Shown: positions 42,891 through 53,680 of the stretch, one piece after another | How positions within the stretch are numbered: the stretch's first letter is position 1 | Layout of the letters: each line of letters begins with the position of its first letter | Assembly: GCA_029237695.1 (NCBI GenBank) | Contig: CM055280.1 | Coordinates: 37,284,508-37,348,507, forward strand | Source of the DNA: Conchocele bisecta | Lineage: Eukaryota; Mollusca; Bivalvia; Lucinida; Thyasiridae | DNA length: 64,000 bases | Reading direction: 5' to 3' | Position numbers and translations under genes: made by a program | The notes under the pieces: model-generated | Seen by the model: the letters and a program-made list of their open reading frames with translations, nothing else | Told to the model about the DNA's origin: nothing | Databases searched by the model: none

Positions 42891-43002
42891 TGGTAGACGA
42901 GTCCCTTGCTTGATTCAGCAAAATAAACTATTAAAAGTTATTGTAATTATTGTAAATAATTTACTTTGCCTCATCAAGCAAGGGACTGTTCTACCATCAG
43001 CA
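42891..43002. repeat. Inverted repeat ATGGTAGA...TCTACCAT
   Basis: ATGGTAGACGAGTCCCTTGC TTGAT faces ATCAAGCAAGGGACTGTTCT ACCAT across about 60 bp. It is MITE-like and non-coding. Confidence 0.75.
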
Positions 43003-43194
43003 GATACGGTCACATCCTCAATTCCACACAGACGAGTGGCCAAACCATTAGCAGAAACATCATTATATTGCATTTTATTATTCTAAAACACAATAAATGC
43101 CTTTAACACATTAGCAAACAGAAAGATATTTGTGTAGGCCTCGGTGCACTTTATATCATTGATAATATGGTTGCATAAATTACACATAGAATAA

Positions 43195-43445
43195 AAACCC
43201 TTTCACCCCTAAGTAACTGGAATGGATTTTGATATGTTAATTTTGCAACCAATCCTATCATGATAACATAATTTTCAGACTAATCCATTTATGAAAAGGG
43301 GGTGTTTTTGCTCTCAAACTATGAATATTAGTTGCAAAAAGTGCAACTCCTGATGAGATAGCTCGTCATGAGCCGGCTCATCTGGAACTACACTATTTGC
43401 CAATACATGTACCACTATACAGGCATGTGGTGTTGAAAGGGTTAA
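43195..43445. mobile_element. TTAACCCTTTCA-family MITE (copy near the DIRS element)
   Basis: AACCCTTTCACCCCTAAGTA ACTGG start, TTTTGATATGTTAATTTTGC, the core palindrome (CTCCTGATGAGATAGCTCGT / GAGCCGGCTCATCTGG) and GGTGTTGAAAGGGTTAA end. The left TTAA is mutated. Confidence 0.83.
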
Positions 43446-43617
43446 TGTCATTCAACCTTGACCTCACTTAGAAATTGGGAACTGTACACATTTAACTAAC
43501 TAAAAAATAAGGAGGATGATAAACAAGTACATCCCATGTTTCAAGCCAATCTGATTTCTCGTGGCAGATCATAGGGAAATGAAAGAATTTGACACAATAG
43601 TTATGGATGGTATACAA

Positions 43618-43845
43618 GTATCAGAATTTTTCAATGTAAAATTAGTTTCTGTGAGTACTTACCTGTTATATGTTGCTATATAGCTTCTATTGAGGCTACC
43701 CATTCTGAATACAATTTATTGACCCGCATCTAGTCTGCACTTACACCTGTCCTATCCCATATCAACCACGCATGCACGCACGGGAGACTTCCTCTTTGCG
43801 ATAGAACAAATCTCTCACCTTACGGGTGGGAGGCGGGTGTTAAAT
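43618..43845 (-). repeat. DIRS inverted terminal repeat, 3' side of the element
   Basis: The outer end ATCAGAATTTTTCAATGTAA is followed by the shared ITR segment (TATATAGCTTCTATTGAGGC, GACCCGCATCTAGTCTGCAC, CGGGAGACTTCCTCTTTGCG). The opposite ITR is at 52190-52344. Confidence 0.82.
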
Positions 43846-43849
43846 AAAT

Positions 43850-43932
43850 ATAACAGGTAAGTACTCACAGAAACTAATTTTACATTGAAAAATTCTGATT
43901 TCTGTATCATACTTCCCTGTTATATGTTGCTA
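43850..43932 (-). repeat. DIRS internal complementary region (ICR)
   Basis: The first half (AACAGGTAAGTACTCACAGA to AAAAATTCTGAT) is the complement of the left outer end. The second half (TTCTGTATCATACTTCCCTG TTATATGTTGCT) is the complement of the right outer end. The two meet at GAT|TTC. In DIRS1 the ICR templates the circle junction, and this is the same arrangement. Confidence 0.85.
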
Positions 43933-44065
43933 GAATTTGTCTCCAAGGCGGGAAGGCAAGGTGATACCGAAACCAGAAAAATAAATTAATTCGCTCTGTG
44001 AATACTTAACCTAGGACTCACCAAACAACTTGTAGACTAGACCCGGGCACCGTCTGAGAAGCGCC

Positions 44066-44068
<3 letters not shown>

Positions 44069-44124
<56 letters not shown>

Positions 44125-44176
44125 ACCCCCCCCCCCCCCCCCCCCCCACCCCCCCCCCCCCACCCCCCCCCCCCCC
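44069..44176. repeat. Poly-C tract of about 105 bp
   Basis: An almost pure C run with three single A interruptions. The minus strand is poly-G, and the poly-Gly ORFs read from it are artefacts. It lies in the DIRS element between the ICR and the recombinase remnant, and its true length is probably unreliable. Confidence 0.9.
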
Positions 44177-45734
44177 GTCTTCTGGTATGCTTGAGTACTG
44201 TCCCCAGTCGCAGTTTCACACACACTGAATGTGACTAACTCATATCATGTTAGCGTCACGTCATACACACTGTTGTGCCTCACATCTAAGACTCACAGTA
44301 TCTACACTGACCCTTGGCCATGTCCACAAGTCTCTTAAAGTTCTAACCCACATTACTTACAAATAGTAATGCTAACATAAAATACCCTATGCATATTGAC
44401 AACCACATACTATCAATAATTACAAAACATGGTATTCATGACCCTGGATGAATGATTATGTGTTTTCGAGTGTCATGATACCTAGTACCGTTAGCACCTC
44501 GGAGCACAGGGAACTCACCATTACCCTCTCCGGACCTCACAATCATTGGTAACCACACACAACTGCACACATTATAGTAAAATATGTATCCAGACTAGCA
44601 TAACCAGTCATGTGTAATCAAGAAAACAATCTACGAAAACTTTCCAGGCACAAAACTTGAACTAGCTGATAACTAGAACGTTTTGTAATGCCAATGTGAA
44701 TATACCACCAATTTGTTATCCTGGACTAGATCCACTGGCCCAGAATAACAACAGGCTAAAAAAGTGAGCCTTTTACACATGCTTTGCACCCGCGACAACC
44801 CTGTCAGCCGCGACTAGGGGATCCAATGTGTAAATATCTGCGCTCTGCGCCGTCAGTGTACGTATGTAAAAGTGATAAAAGTGAAATGAATCTTCCCGGA
44901 TGCCGCTTCCATTATCTTCTCCCCAGGATCACTCCATAGAGGAACTCAGAGGAGGTAGATACTGCTCCGACCTCATGGGCATCGATTATAACCTTATGAG
45001 CCCTTAACCGAATTGAATCGATATGATCTGCGTGTTGCGAGAGATATCCATCTGTAAACTGACGCTTTGGATAGAACCTGATTACCCACGCATGGAATAA
45101 AAAATCCAGTGCCTACCTCTCATTGGTTAGTCATTGAGATTGTTAGTGCCTAATTCACCTGCCCAGGGCATGAGTGTTTTGTTTTCCGTCTCGGTTTTGA
45201 AATTTGGTAGATTTCGTGCTGGGCGGAGAGATAAACTCATTTATTCTGGATCAGTGCGAATGGGAAATTTAATCCTATTGACATTGTTGTTGTTATTAAC
45301 GAAGCATGTGCTTTTACCAAGTTAAGATACGACAATTGTACATTATAGAATACGTAAAGTATAATAATGTCACAGATAACTGACTCGATTTGGACAGGCC
45401 TGGGATCACGAACGGTCGGGTATGCCTACCTGGGACCCGAGCCTTAGGAAGGAACCCAGCTTCGCAACCATAGTAACGGAATCATTATCCAAGCCAGATT
45501 CTGGTCGCCCATGTACAGGCCGCGTAATTCCCGCCGCCTTTTCGCCGAAGCGAAAACGAGGAGTAACCCATTCTTGACTGATCAATCAAAAGAGGGAAGC
45601 TGTCACATGGGCTCATACTGATCTTTCGTTAAAGCCCATATAACCACTGTTAGATTCCCTTAAGGTTAACTATTCTAGCTACTGGTCTTTCTCTAGTGAA
45701 GAATGAAATCATCGCCTATAACTGGGGTCTGAAC

Positions 45735-46190
45735 CTATGATACATATCGGCACTGAAGTGAATTTGAAACAGCTGGCCAATGCCTACATGTATCCCTTCC
45801 TAATCGACGCTGACGATTTCTTTTCATCGAACAATTACTAAGGAAATCGCCCATTTCACCTACAGCTGGACTGACTGGATCAATTTGCCTGAACTCACAG
45901 CAATTAACACAGACCTCCCATTCGCGTCTTCGCATGCAGTAGCAAAATGACTTTGCCTGTGCAATGATTGCTGCAGCTAGCCGTGAAAATTTGTCCTTTC
46001 TGATTCCCTTCCTGATAGCCTCCAGACGTGAAGAATCAGAACGAGCGTATTCGCATGAAGTGTTCCCCCTGCATGCTGTGACAGAAGCTTGGGAAACACT
46101 GGAATGCCCACCGGATGGTACACTAGACGTTCCAGTATGCTGGAGAACCAACTTGTCATTGGCCAGCATGGTGCCACTATTGTGACCCAA
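45735..46190 (-). pseudogene. DIRS tyrosine recombinase remnant (N-terminal region)
   Basis: A 151-codon open stretch. Its middle reads R-R-x-W-E-V-x-V-N-x-C-E-F-R-Q-I-D-P followed by V-S-P-A-V-G-E-M-x-D-F-L. This fits the core-binding start of DIRS/Ngaro recombinases (W-x-x-F-x-x-W-C...D-P...I-x-x-F-L). The usual second Trp/Cys positions are altered and the reading frame drifts after D-F-L. The catalytic R-H-R-Y part was not found downstream. Confidence 0.65.
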
Positions 46191-46262
46191 ATTTACTGAT
46201 TGTGGAAATGCTTACCCGTATACTCATTTCCATGAGACGGACATGCGCCCACCGCCTATGCC

Positions 46263-46475
46263 CTAGAGTCCAGAACTGGAGACACATACATTGAGATCTG
46301 ATTGTCCATCATGGTCGCAAACAGACCCAACCAGGGGTGGCTCTACCTGTTGATAACCGCGTTGGTCACTGTCCTTGACAGTGACCCCTCGGTAAGGACT
46401 TTCGAACCCCCCTCGACAGGTAGTCCACAGTACATTGGTAGACGACCTACACCGCATATCTGCCTCTGAATTCAA
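46263..46475 (-). pseudogene. DIRS region between RT and recombinase (RNase H-like zone)
   Basis: A 70-codon open stretch in the position expected for RNase H after RT. Fragments such as R-G-V-T-V and an earlier L-x-L-L-x-V-L-N-S suggest old coding sequence, but no catalytic residue can be assigned. The call rests on location. Confidence 0.35.
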
Positions 46476-46639
46476 TACCCCTAGCAGCTAAAATAGCCCC
46501 CTGGCTGGTAGTTGAAGTGGATACACAGCTTTGAAGATCACTCGCAACATCATGTCTACTCTGTACATATCGGCACTGTCCAAGTGTACCCTGACTATCC
46601 CCAGCCTGGTAAGGAAACTCATGCCTACGTATCAGATGT

Positions 46640-47110
46640 CCTGTTTCGGTACTAGTTCCGACATCTCTATGTTCGGCATGAGACTCAACCCCATGATAAG
46701 ATCCCAGAACACACGCAGCTTGAGTAGCAGTGTGTCTCTGGACTGATCGTGCAGGAGCCAGTCGTCCAAGTATTGAAGTATGCAATAACACACGGTATGG
46801 ACTCTGCCGAGATTACCTCCATTAGTTTTGTGAACACACTAGGAGCCGTGGCTATTCTGAAGGGTAGGACACAGAACTGCTATACCATGCCTTGCGACTG
46901 AAAGCTTAGAAAGTTTCTGGAAGCATGGCATATCGGTATATGAAGATAACCTTCCTGTGGTTCGATGGAGACTGCCCAATCATTGACGTATCGATCGAGC
47001 CGTCTCCATCTAGAAATGATCAGTTTGTTGGTACAACAAACGTCCCGCTGTAGAAGCTCGGAGATTGCCAATCTCTGATGCGTGTAGCGCCCCTCTGGGA
47101 GCCCCACCCT
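46640..47110 (-). pseudogene. DIRS reverse transcriptase remnant
   Basis: From 47107 downward an open frame carries W-A-V-S-I-x-P-Q-E-G-Y-L-H-I-P-I, the RT segment that normally reads S-I-D-L-K-D-A-Y-x-H-V-P-I. It then has a stop where a Tyr is expected, Q-F-C-V-L-P-F, and A-P-S-V-F-T-K. After a frameshift near 46780 comes Y-L-D-D-W-L-L, the catalytic box. The first catalytic Asp is replaced (I-E-P), so the enzyme is dead on three counts. Confidence 0.8.
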
Positions 47111-48039
47111 ATTGGGGCTGTATAGGTGTTATGGGTTGCTTAAAGCTACCCGTTACCTCACTCACTGGGTTAGGAGAAGGGGATGTTGAAGCTTGCTTAT
47201 GTCCCCTTTCCAGCCCGAGTTGCGCTTCTATAAGCGAACAGCTTGGCTAAAGAGGCCACTGATAGTCTCACTAACTGCTGACTCTGTCTTACTGCAGCGT
47301 CAGCAGCAGTCACCTGAGAACATCTGTTTCCAAACAGATTCGTGACCTGAAGGGCTTCCCGAAGGAGATCCCTTCCCTATATCGTAAGAATGGACGCCGT
47401 AGCTAACGTGGCGTCGCTCCTCAACAGAACCATGTCTGCCGACATAGTCAGCGACGTAGCCATGATATGCCTGGTCGCTCTGACTGACTACTGAAACAGC
47501 GACTCCAATGCTTTGTCGTCATTCACCTCAATGGTCGCTCTGGCCTTGCACAAAACAAGTCCGTGCCTTATGGAACTAAGCCTTGGATACTCCCATCTCT
47601 GAGCCTCCTTTTCCAAGGCCGAATACTCTAGGAGCCAAGTTTATGTAAGCATAACCTAATACTTGAGCCCCTGATGTGCCAGAAAAGTATTCGGCTTAAG
47701 AAATCCAACTTAGTTTTGGGGTCAAACCCTGTGCCAGATCAATTCCTCTAACAGAGCTCCTACAGTGTGGGGCTGAGGCAGTCTAGGCCTACCCTTGAAA
47801 GCAGTAACCTAGTCTGCTTCACACAGAGACTTAGCCCTCGGCACCTGCGCAGGTTAAACAGGACCACTATCCTGAGACAGATACTGGTATACCGAAGCTA
47901 CTGCCTCCGGATAAGAAGGGGCACTGTTCTCCACAGCTACACTAGCTGCTGAGACCAGTCCTGAGTCCTCTATCACTAGATGACTCCCAGTGTGCATCCT
48001 GTCTTCCCCACCTGATGCCATCAGCGGATTTTAACATTC

Positions 48040-48350
48040 ACGTACCGGTACCGGTAAGTGCCCTTTTTCCTCTGACAAGCCTGGTGCATTTTGTCTCATG
48101 AAATTCACAATCATCTAGCCGAATGTCTTAACCGATTGCGCCACGAAGCCCACATTATCATCTGATCGTGACCTTGATCTATGTCTGCTATGCCTATGAC
48201 GACGTCTATGATCGTACCTTAGACACGACCTAGAATGTCGTTTGTGTTTCATGGATATACAATCCCGCGGCCTGGTAGACGAGCTACTGGAAGATGACCT
48301 AGACCTATACCTAGCTCTCTTCCTACTAGACCCGGATCTACCCATCCTGA
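48040..48350 (-). pseudogene. DIRS gag-like Arg/Ser-rich region
   Basis: A 76-codon frame beginning M-G-R-S-G-S-S-R-K-R with an S-x8 run and R-x-R-S-R-S-R-S-D-D near the end. It is very basic and lacks zinc knuckles. Basic Ser/Arg-rich segments occur in DIRS gag proteins. An SR-protein exon is an alternative but has no splice context here. Confidence 0.5.
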
Positions 48351-48639
48351 TCGACGAGTCTGTGCGCCCTCCTGTCTGACGTCATCAGACTCACCTCAGG
48401 ACTAATACAGTGTGTCGGTAGGCCAATGTCCTATACCGTTACCCTGTTGTATATCCATAACCTTGAACAGATATTCCGCTGAAAACGGCGTGGTCAACAC
48501 CAGCGTCGCCGTTATCAGTGGCTATATTTGACACTTCTGTTGACCGGAGGAATACGCTTGCATTCCACCGAGGCGCGCCCAATTGGATTTGCGTGTACTA
48601 TACCCACATCGCCTATCCCCTTGAATCTACCTGTCCTGT

Positions 48640-49165
48640 GTCCGGTGTTCTTGCTCAGTGGTTAGCTAATAACCCAGAGCAGAACTAGTGTCCGGTGTCC
48701 GGTGTCCAGTGTCCGGCGTTCTTGCTCAGTGGTTAGCGTATAACCCAGAGCAGAACCGGTGTCCGGTGCTTGGCGGTTAGCGTGTCCGGTGTCCGGTGTC
48801 CGGTGTCCGGTGTCCTTACTCAGTGGGTAGCGGACCACCCAGAGCAGAACTAGCGACGTTGGATGTCCCAGTCATAAGAGATACCCTGCCACTATTCGGA
48901 CTCGGACTTGGCGTAGACTCAGAAACAGTCTTTAGTTTCTGAATCTTGCCGAACACCGACTGGTGTCCGGTGTCCGGTGTCCGGTGTCCAGTGTCCGGTG
49001 TCCGGTGTCCGGTGTCCGGTGTCCGGTGTCCGCTGTCCTTACTCAGTGGGTAGCGGACCACCCAGAGCAGAACTAGCGACGTTGGATGTCTCAGTCATAA
49101 GAGACACCCTGCCACTATTCGGACTCGGACTTGGCTCAGACACAGAAACAACTGTAGTTTCTGAA
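48640..49165. repeat. GTGTCCG heptamer array within a larger duplication
   Basis: Blocks of (GTGTCCG)n at 48686-48712, 48758-48818 and 48963-49035. Two copies of a block containing CTCAGTGGGTAGCGGACCAC, GCAGAACTAGCGACGTTGGA and ACTATTCGGACTCGGACTTG (48825-48905, 49036-49137) show a duplication of about 210 bp. On the minus strand it encodes a 7-residue repeat (G-H-R-T-P-D-T). Confidence 0.88.
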
Positions 49166-49520
49166 TCTCACTTATTGATACTTACCCTGATAGTACCTAA
49201 TGGTCAGGCCCCTCCATAGAGGCCCCCAAGGCCTGAGACAATGCCCGGTTTCTCCTTAGAGCAACCGTTATGTCTCTAGCAACAACGGAAACAAATTATC
49301 TCATGAGAATCACAAGTTTCCGTTTTGTGACCACCACCAAATTTCCTGACCCGAACTGGGTTTAGGTTTCCCTTAGCCCATTAGTGAACGTGGTACGGAA
49401 AACCTATTCAAATATCGAACGAGACAAAGTTGAAAAAAAAATAAAAATTTCTTTGTCGAAAATAGGAACGTCCGACAATAGGAAAATCGCGAAGTTCGCG
49501 CCCTGTGGCCACACAAAGAA

Positions 49521-52007
49521 AAACAAGAGGGCCATGATGGCCCTAATTTGCTCACCTGACTCCATGAACACCAGAGGAGAATGTGACATTGAGTTCATGT
49601 GTTTTAAAAAAATTGTGCTATTTTTAGATGGCGGTCATCTTGGATTAAGCGATGACTCTCATTTTACAAAATCTGAAAATGCTTCACTCAGCATCGGCCA
49701 TGTGGTTCCTGAGAAAAAGACGTTAAAAATCTTGAATAAATGGACCTTTTGGTGGCCATCATGGATGACATAATCATCCGATTCCGACAAATATTGCACC
49801 AGAGTGATTGCCTCATTGATACCTTCAATTTGATATATGACATGCATATTCAGTCAAAAATAAAATTTGACCCCAATTTGACCCCAATTTGACCCCACGG
49901 GCCACGCCCATTTTTGAACCCGGGGTCACCATTTAACAACTTTCAAAGAGCAATGTACATCGATCATTCCTACCAAGTTCGTCGTAAATCCGGCAAGCGG
50001 TTTTTCATGAGAAGAAGATTTTTTTAAGTTTTAAGAATTTATGCTATTTTTAGATGGCGGCCATCTTGGATTAGCGATGACCTCCATTTTAAACAAATCT
50101 GAAAAGGCTTCACCCACCCATGGACCATAACTTTTAAGTTTGGCTACCATGGGTCAAGCGGTTCATGTGAAGAAGAATTTTGAAATCTCTAATAAAAGAA
50201 CGACCTTTTGACATTTCGGCGGCCATCTTGGATGACATAACAATCCGATTTGGTTTTTTTTTTTTTTTACAAAAAATGTACCAAAGTGATCGCCTCATTG
50301 ATACCTTCGATTTGATATATAACATAACCATATTCGGTCAAAAATAAAATTTGACCCCACGGGCCACGCCCATTTTTGAACCCGGGGTCACCATTTTAAC
50401 AACTTTGAAAGAGCATTGTACATCGATCATTCCTACCAAGTTTCGTCGAAATCCGGCTAGCGGTTCATGAGAAGAAGATTTTTTAAGAATTTATGCTATT
50501 TTTAGACGGCGGCCATCTTGGATTAGCGATGACCTCCATTTTAATAAATCTGAAAAGGCTTCACACATGGACCTTAACTTTTAAGTTTGCTACCATGGGC
50601 CCAACGGTTTAAGTTTTCATGTGAAGAAGAATTTTGAAATCTCTAATAAAAGAACGACCTTTTGACCTTTCGGCGGCCATCTTGGATGACATAACAATCC
50701 GATTTCGACAGAAAATGCACCAGAGTGATCGCCTCATTGATACCTTCAATTTGATATATGACAATTTGACATATCGTCATGACATTTGACATGGCCGCCC
50801 ATTTTTGACACCCGGGGTCACCATTTTAACGACTTTGAAAGAGCAATGTACATCGATCATTCCTACCAAGTTTCGTCGAAATCCGGCTAGCGGTTCATGA
50901 GAAGATTTTTTAAGAATTTATGCTATTTTTAGACGGCGGCCATCTTGGATTAGCGATGACCTCCATTTTAACAAATCTGAAAAGGCTCCACCCATGGACC
51001 ATAACTTTTAAGTTTGGCTACCATGGGCAAAGCGGTTCATTGTGAAGAAGAATTTTGAAATCTCTAATAAAAGAACGACCTTTCACCTTTCGGCGGCCAT
51101 CTTGGATGACATAACAATCCGATTTCGACAGAAAATGTACCAGAGTGATCGCCTCATCGATACCTTCAATTTGATATATGACATGACCATATCGGTCAAA
51201 AATAAAATTTGACCCCAATTTGGACCCCAAGGGCCACGCCCATTTTTGACCCCGGGGTGGGGTCACCATTTTAAAACAACTTTGAAAGAGCAATGTACAT
51301 CAATCATTCCTACCAAGTTTCGTCGAAATCCGGCTAGCGGTTCATGAGAAGAAGATTTTTTAAGAATTTATGCTATTTTTAGATGGCGGCCATCTTGGAT
51401 TAGCGATGACCTCCATTTTAACAAATCTGAAAAGGCTTCACCCATGGACTTAAATTTTAAGTTTGGCTACCATGGGCCAAGTGGTTCATGTGAAGAAGAA
51501 TTTTGAAATCTCTAATAAAAGAACGACCTATTGACCTTTCGGCGGCCATCTTGGATGACATAACCATCCGATTTCGACAAAAAATGCACCAGAGTGATCG
51601 CCTCGTTGATACCTTCGATTTGATATATGCTATGACCATATTCAGTCAAAAATAAAATTTGACCCCAATTTGACCCCACGGGCCACGCCCATTTTTGACC
51701 CTGGGGTCACCATTTTAACAACTTTGAAAGAGCATTGCACATTGATCATTCCTACCAAGTTTTGTCGAAATCCGGTTGGCGGTTCTTGAGAAGAAGATTT
51801 TTGAAGAATTTGTGCTATTTTTAGACGGCGGCCATCTTGGATTACGTAATGACGTCATTTTAACAATTTTGTAATCCCCCTACCTAAGGACCATGACCAT
51901 GAAGTTTGGTGACCATAGGCCCAATGGTTACCGAGGAGAAGACGTTTGAAAATGTTCACGGACGACGACGACGGACGACGACGAGCTTCGCTCAGGTGAG
52001 CTAAAAA
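49521..52007 (+). mobile_element. Helentron-like family A copy nested in the DIRS element
   Basis: Complete 5' end (AACAAGAGGGCCATGATGGC, GCTCACCTGA) and five to six core units of about 445 bp (GGCCATCTTGGATTAGCGAT near 50058, 50511, 50938, 51382). The 3' unit has ATTACGTAATGACGTCATT, then an ACGACGG tract, and an end GAGCTTCGCTCAGGTGAGCT AAAAA. The left half of the 3' hairpin (AGCTCACAT) is deleted. Confidence 0.85.
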
Positions 52008-52189
52008 CTCGAAATAAACTTTCAAAATTAAAATATTTTTCGAACTAGCCAACTTATAGAAATTATATAGCCCACGACTCTATTACAGAAGGTATTGTCT
52101 ACTTACGGACAATAACCATGAATAGAGTGTATAAAACAGCCAAACGAAAATGAGTACCAAAAAGGATACTTTCACGCCAGCCGTCCGAA

Positions 52190-52344
52190 GCAAAGAGGAA
52201 GTCTCCCGTGCGCGCATGCGCGGTTGATATGGGATGGGACAGGTGTAAGTGCGGACTAGGTGCGGGTCAATAAATTGTATTCGGAATGGGTAGCCCCAAT
52301 AGAAGCTATATAGCAACATACTAACAGGGAAGTATGATACAGAA
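52190..52344 (-). repeat. DIRS inverted terminal repeat, 5' side of the element
   Basis: Complement of 43662-43799 with about eight differences, ending AACAGGGAAGTATGATACAG AA at 52344. The junction with ATATGATACTTA outside agrees with the boundary implied by the ICR. Confidence 0.82.
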
Positions 52345-53680
52345 ATATGATACTTATAACACACATACAGACAGACAAAACCCGGACAGATGTATGGATG
52401 AACAGAACGGCAAAACCTTGTGACCCAAACCTATTGTACATTGAAAACAATAAAATGTGTTTCATGCACATTGTACATGCATTAGCTATATACCCCTCAG
52501 CTACTAATCAGTATTGTTTTAACATATTTAAACTGACAAGCTAATGCATGTACAATGTACATTAAACACATTTTACTGTTTTCAATGTACAATAGGTTTG
52601 GGCCACAAGTTCTACCAACTTTGTTACAGGCCCTCAGCTTGCTAATGTATATGTCTTATCATACTTAAATAATATCTAATGCAAGTGTCTTACTTAAATA
52701 GTTGCAAAATACTGGCACACCTGTTGCAAAGTGTTTATCAACAAGTATTAGCATATTGCACACATATGGCTACTGTTATAACATTAGTAAACCTGTGACA
52801 CTGCAATACTGGGCCATTTCTCACATCAAGGCATGCCGCTCACAAAAGGGGCCTAACAAAGATTGCAGCTGACGCAATATGTTCAGTATGCATATTTGCT
52901 CAGTTGTATTGTGACTAAGGCATTCAGCTACTGAAACTACTTTACATATTACCTTACCAAACTACCTTACTGTCGTCCAGAGACATATTCATTATATGAG
53001 CCTGGCTCTCGTTTATGTGATGATCAGGGGTCCTTAAGGACCCATCCTACACCTGATCATCATATGATTCAAACATAATTGCTTCCTAATTGTGATGGGA
53101 TACATGTATAACATATATGTGAACATTTCCTCTTTACTGTCTCCTATACGATGCATGGAGTGGCCAGCTCGGCCATCTTAGTGAGTTCAAACCATCAACT
53201 AGTTTCATCTATTGTGGCATTTGACAAAGAACGGAAAATTTGAAGTAGAACATGTGATATAATGTAGATCCATACATAGAAAAGTCAGGACAAATGATAT
53301 GAATAATACACATAACCAGAGCTCTAGATAAGCTGCGTATTTGCTTACATACCCAATTAAACTTGCCAAAAACCCAATTGAAATCAGAAGTAGCGAGTAT
53401 CAAAAAGCAATAAAACAATTGTGGTACCTTTATCATGCTGCAGAAAACAATAAACAAACCACAAATATAGCATATTTTTCTTATTTTCCATGAAAACATA
53501 TCTTGGTATTTCATTAGAATTGTCTCCTTGGAGACAATTCTAATGAAGTACCAAGATGTGGTTTCATTTCGAAGCAAACCATTCAATAATTGCTGTCTGT
53601 TGATGTGTAAACAGTAGTGTGATTTTATTTTACCCAATTAAAATGTTGAAATACCCAGAAATGATGGAGTGACAATACTC
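52345..53680. other. Unassigned DNA with three inverted repeats
   Basis: Inverted repeats at 52433-52602 (CCTATTGTACATTGAAAACA and complement, inner GCATTAGCT), 53014-53062 (TGATGATCAGGGGTCCTTAA...CTGATCATCA) and 53499-53562 (CATATCTTGGTATTTCATTA GAATTGTCTCC palindrome) look like MITEs or their cores. No exon is confidently identified. A 22-bp candidate start exon at 52971-52992 is discussed in the findings. Confidence 0.55.

Larger units (their letters stand above)
43618..52344 (-). mobile_element. Degenerate DIRS-type tyrosine-recombinase retrotransposon
   Basis: Inverted terminal repeats (about 138 bp of clear match, 43662-43799 versus 52190-52328) bound 8.7 kb. An internal complementary region at 43850-43932 is complementary to both outer ends. 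Minus-strand coding traces run in DIRS order from high to low coordinates: Arg/Ser-rich gag-like region, reverse transcriptase with Y-L-D-D-W-L-L, then the N-terminal part of a tyrosine recombinase. Without the 2.5-kb Helentron-like insertion at 49521-52007 the length is about 6.2 kb, normal for DIRS elements. Stops and frameshifts make it non-functional. Confidence 0.85.

Noticed and set aside
42745..43086. 113-codon plus-strand ORF
   Set aside because: Spans a hairpin repeat and an inverted repeat. The C-terminal part looks protein-like but no family or splice site could be supported.
44011..44225. Poly-glycine protein
   Set aside because: Translation of the poly-C tract.
53209..53637. 142-codon minus-strand ORF with hydrophobic segments
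   Set aside because: AT-rich, contains a palindromic MITE core, no recognised family and no splice context. Length is within chance for this composition.
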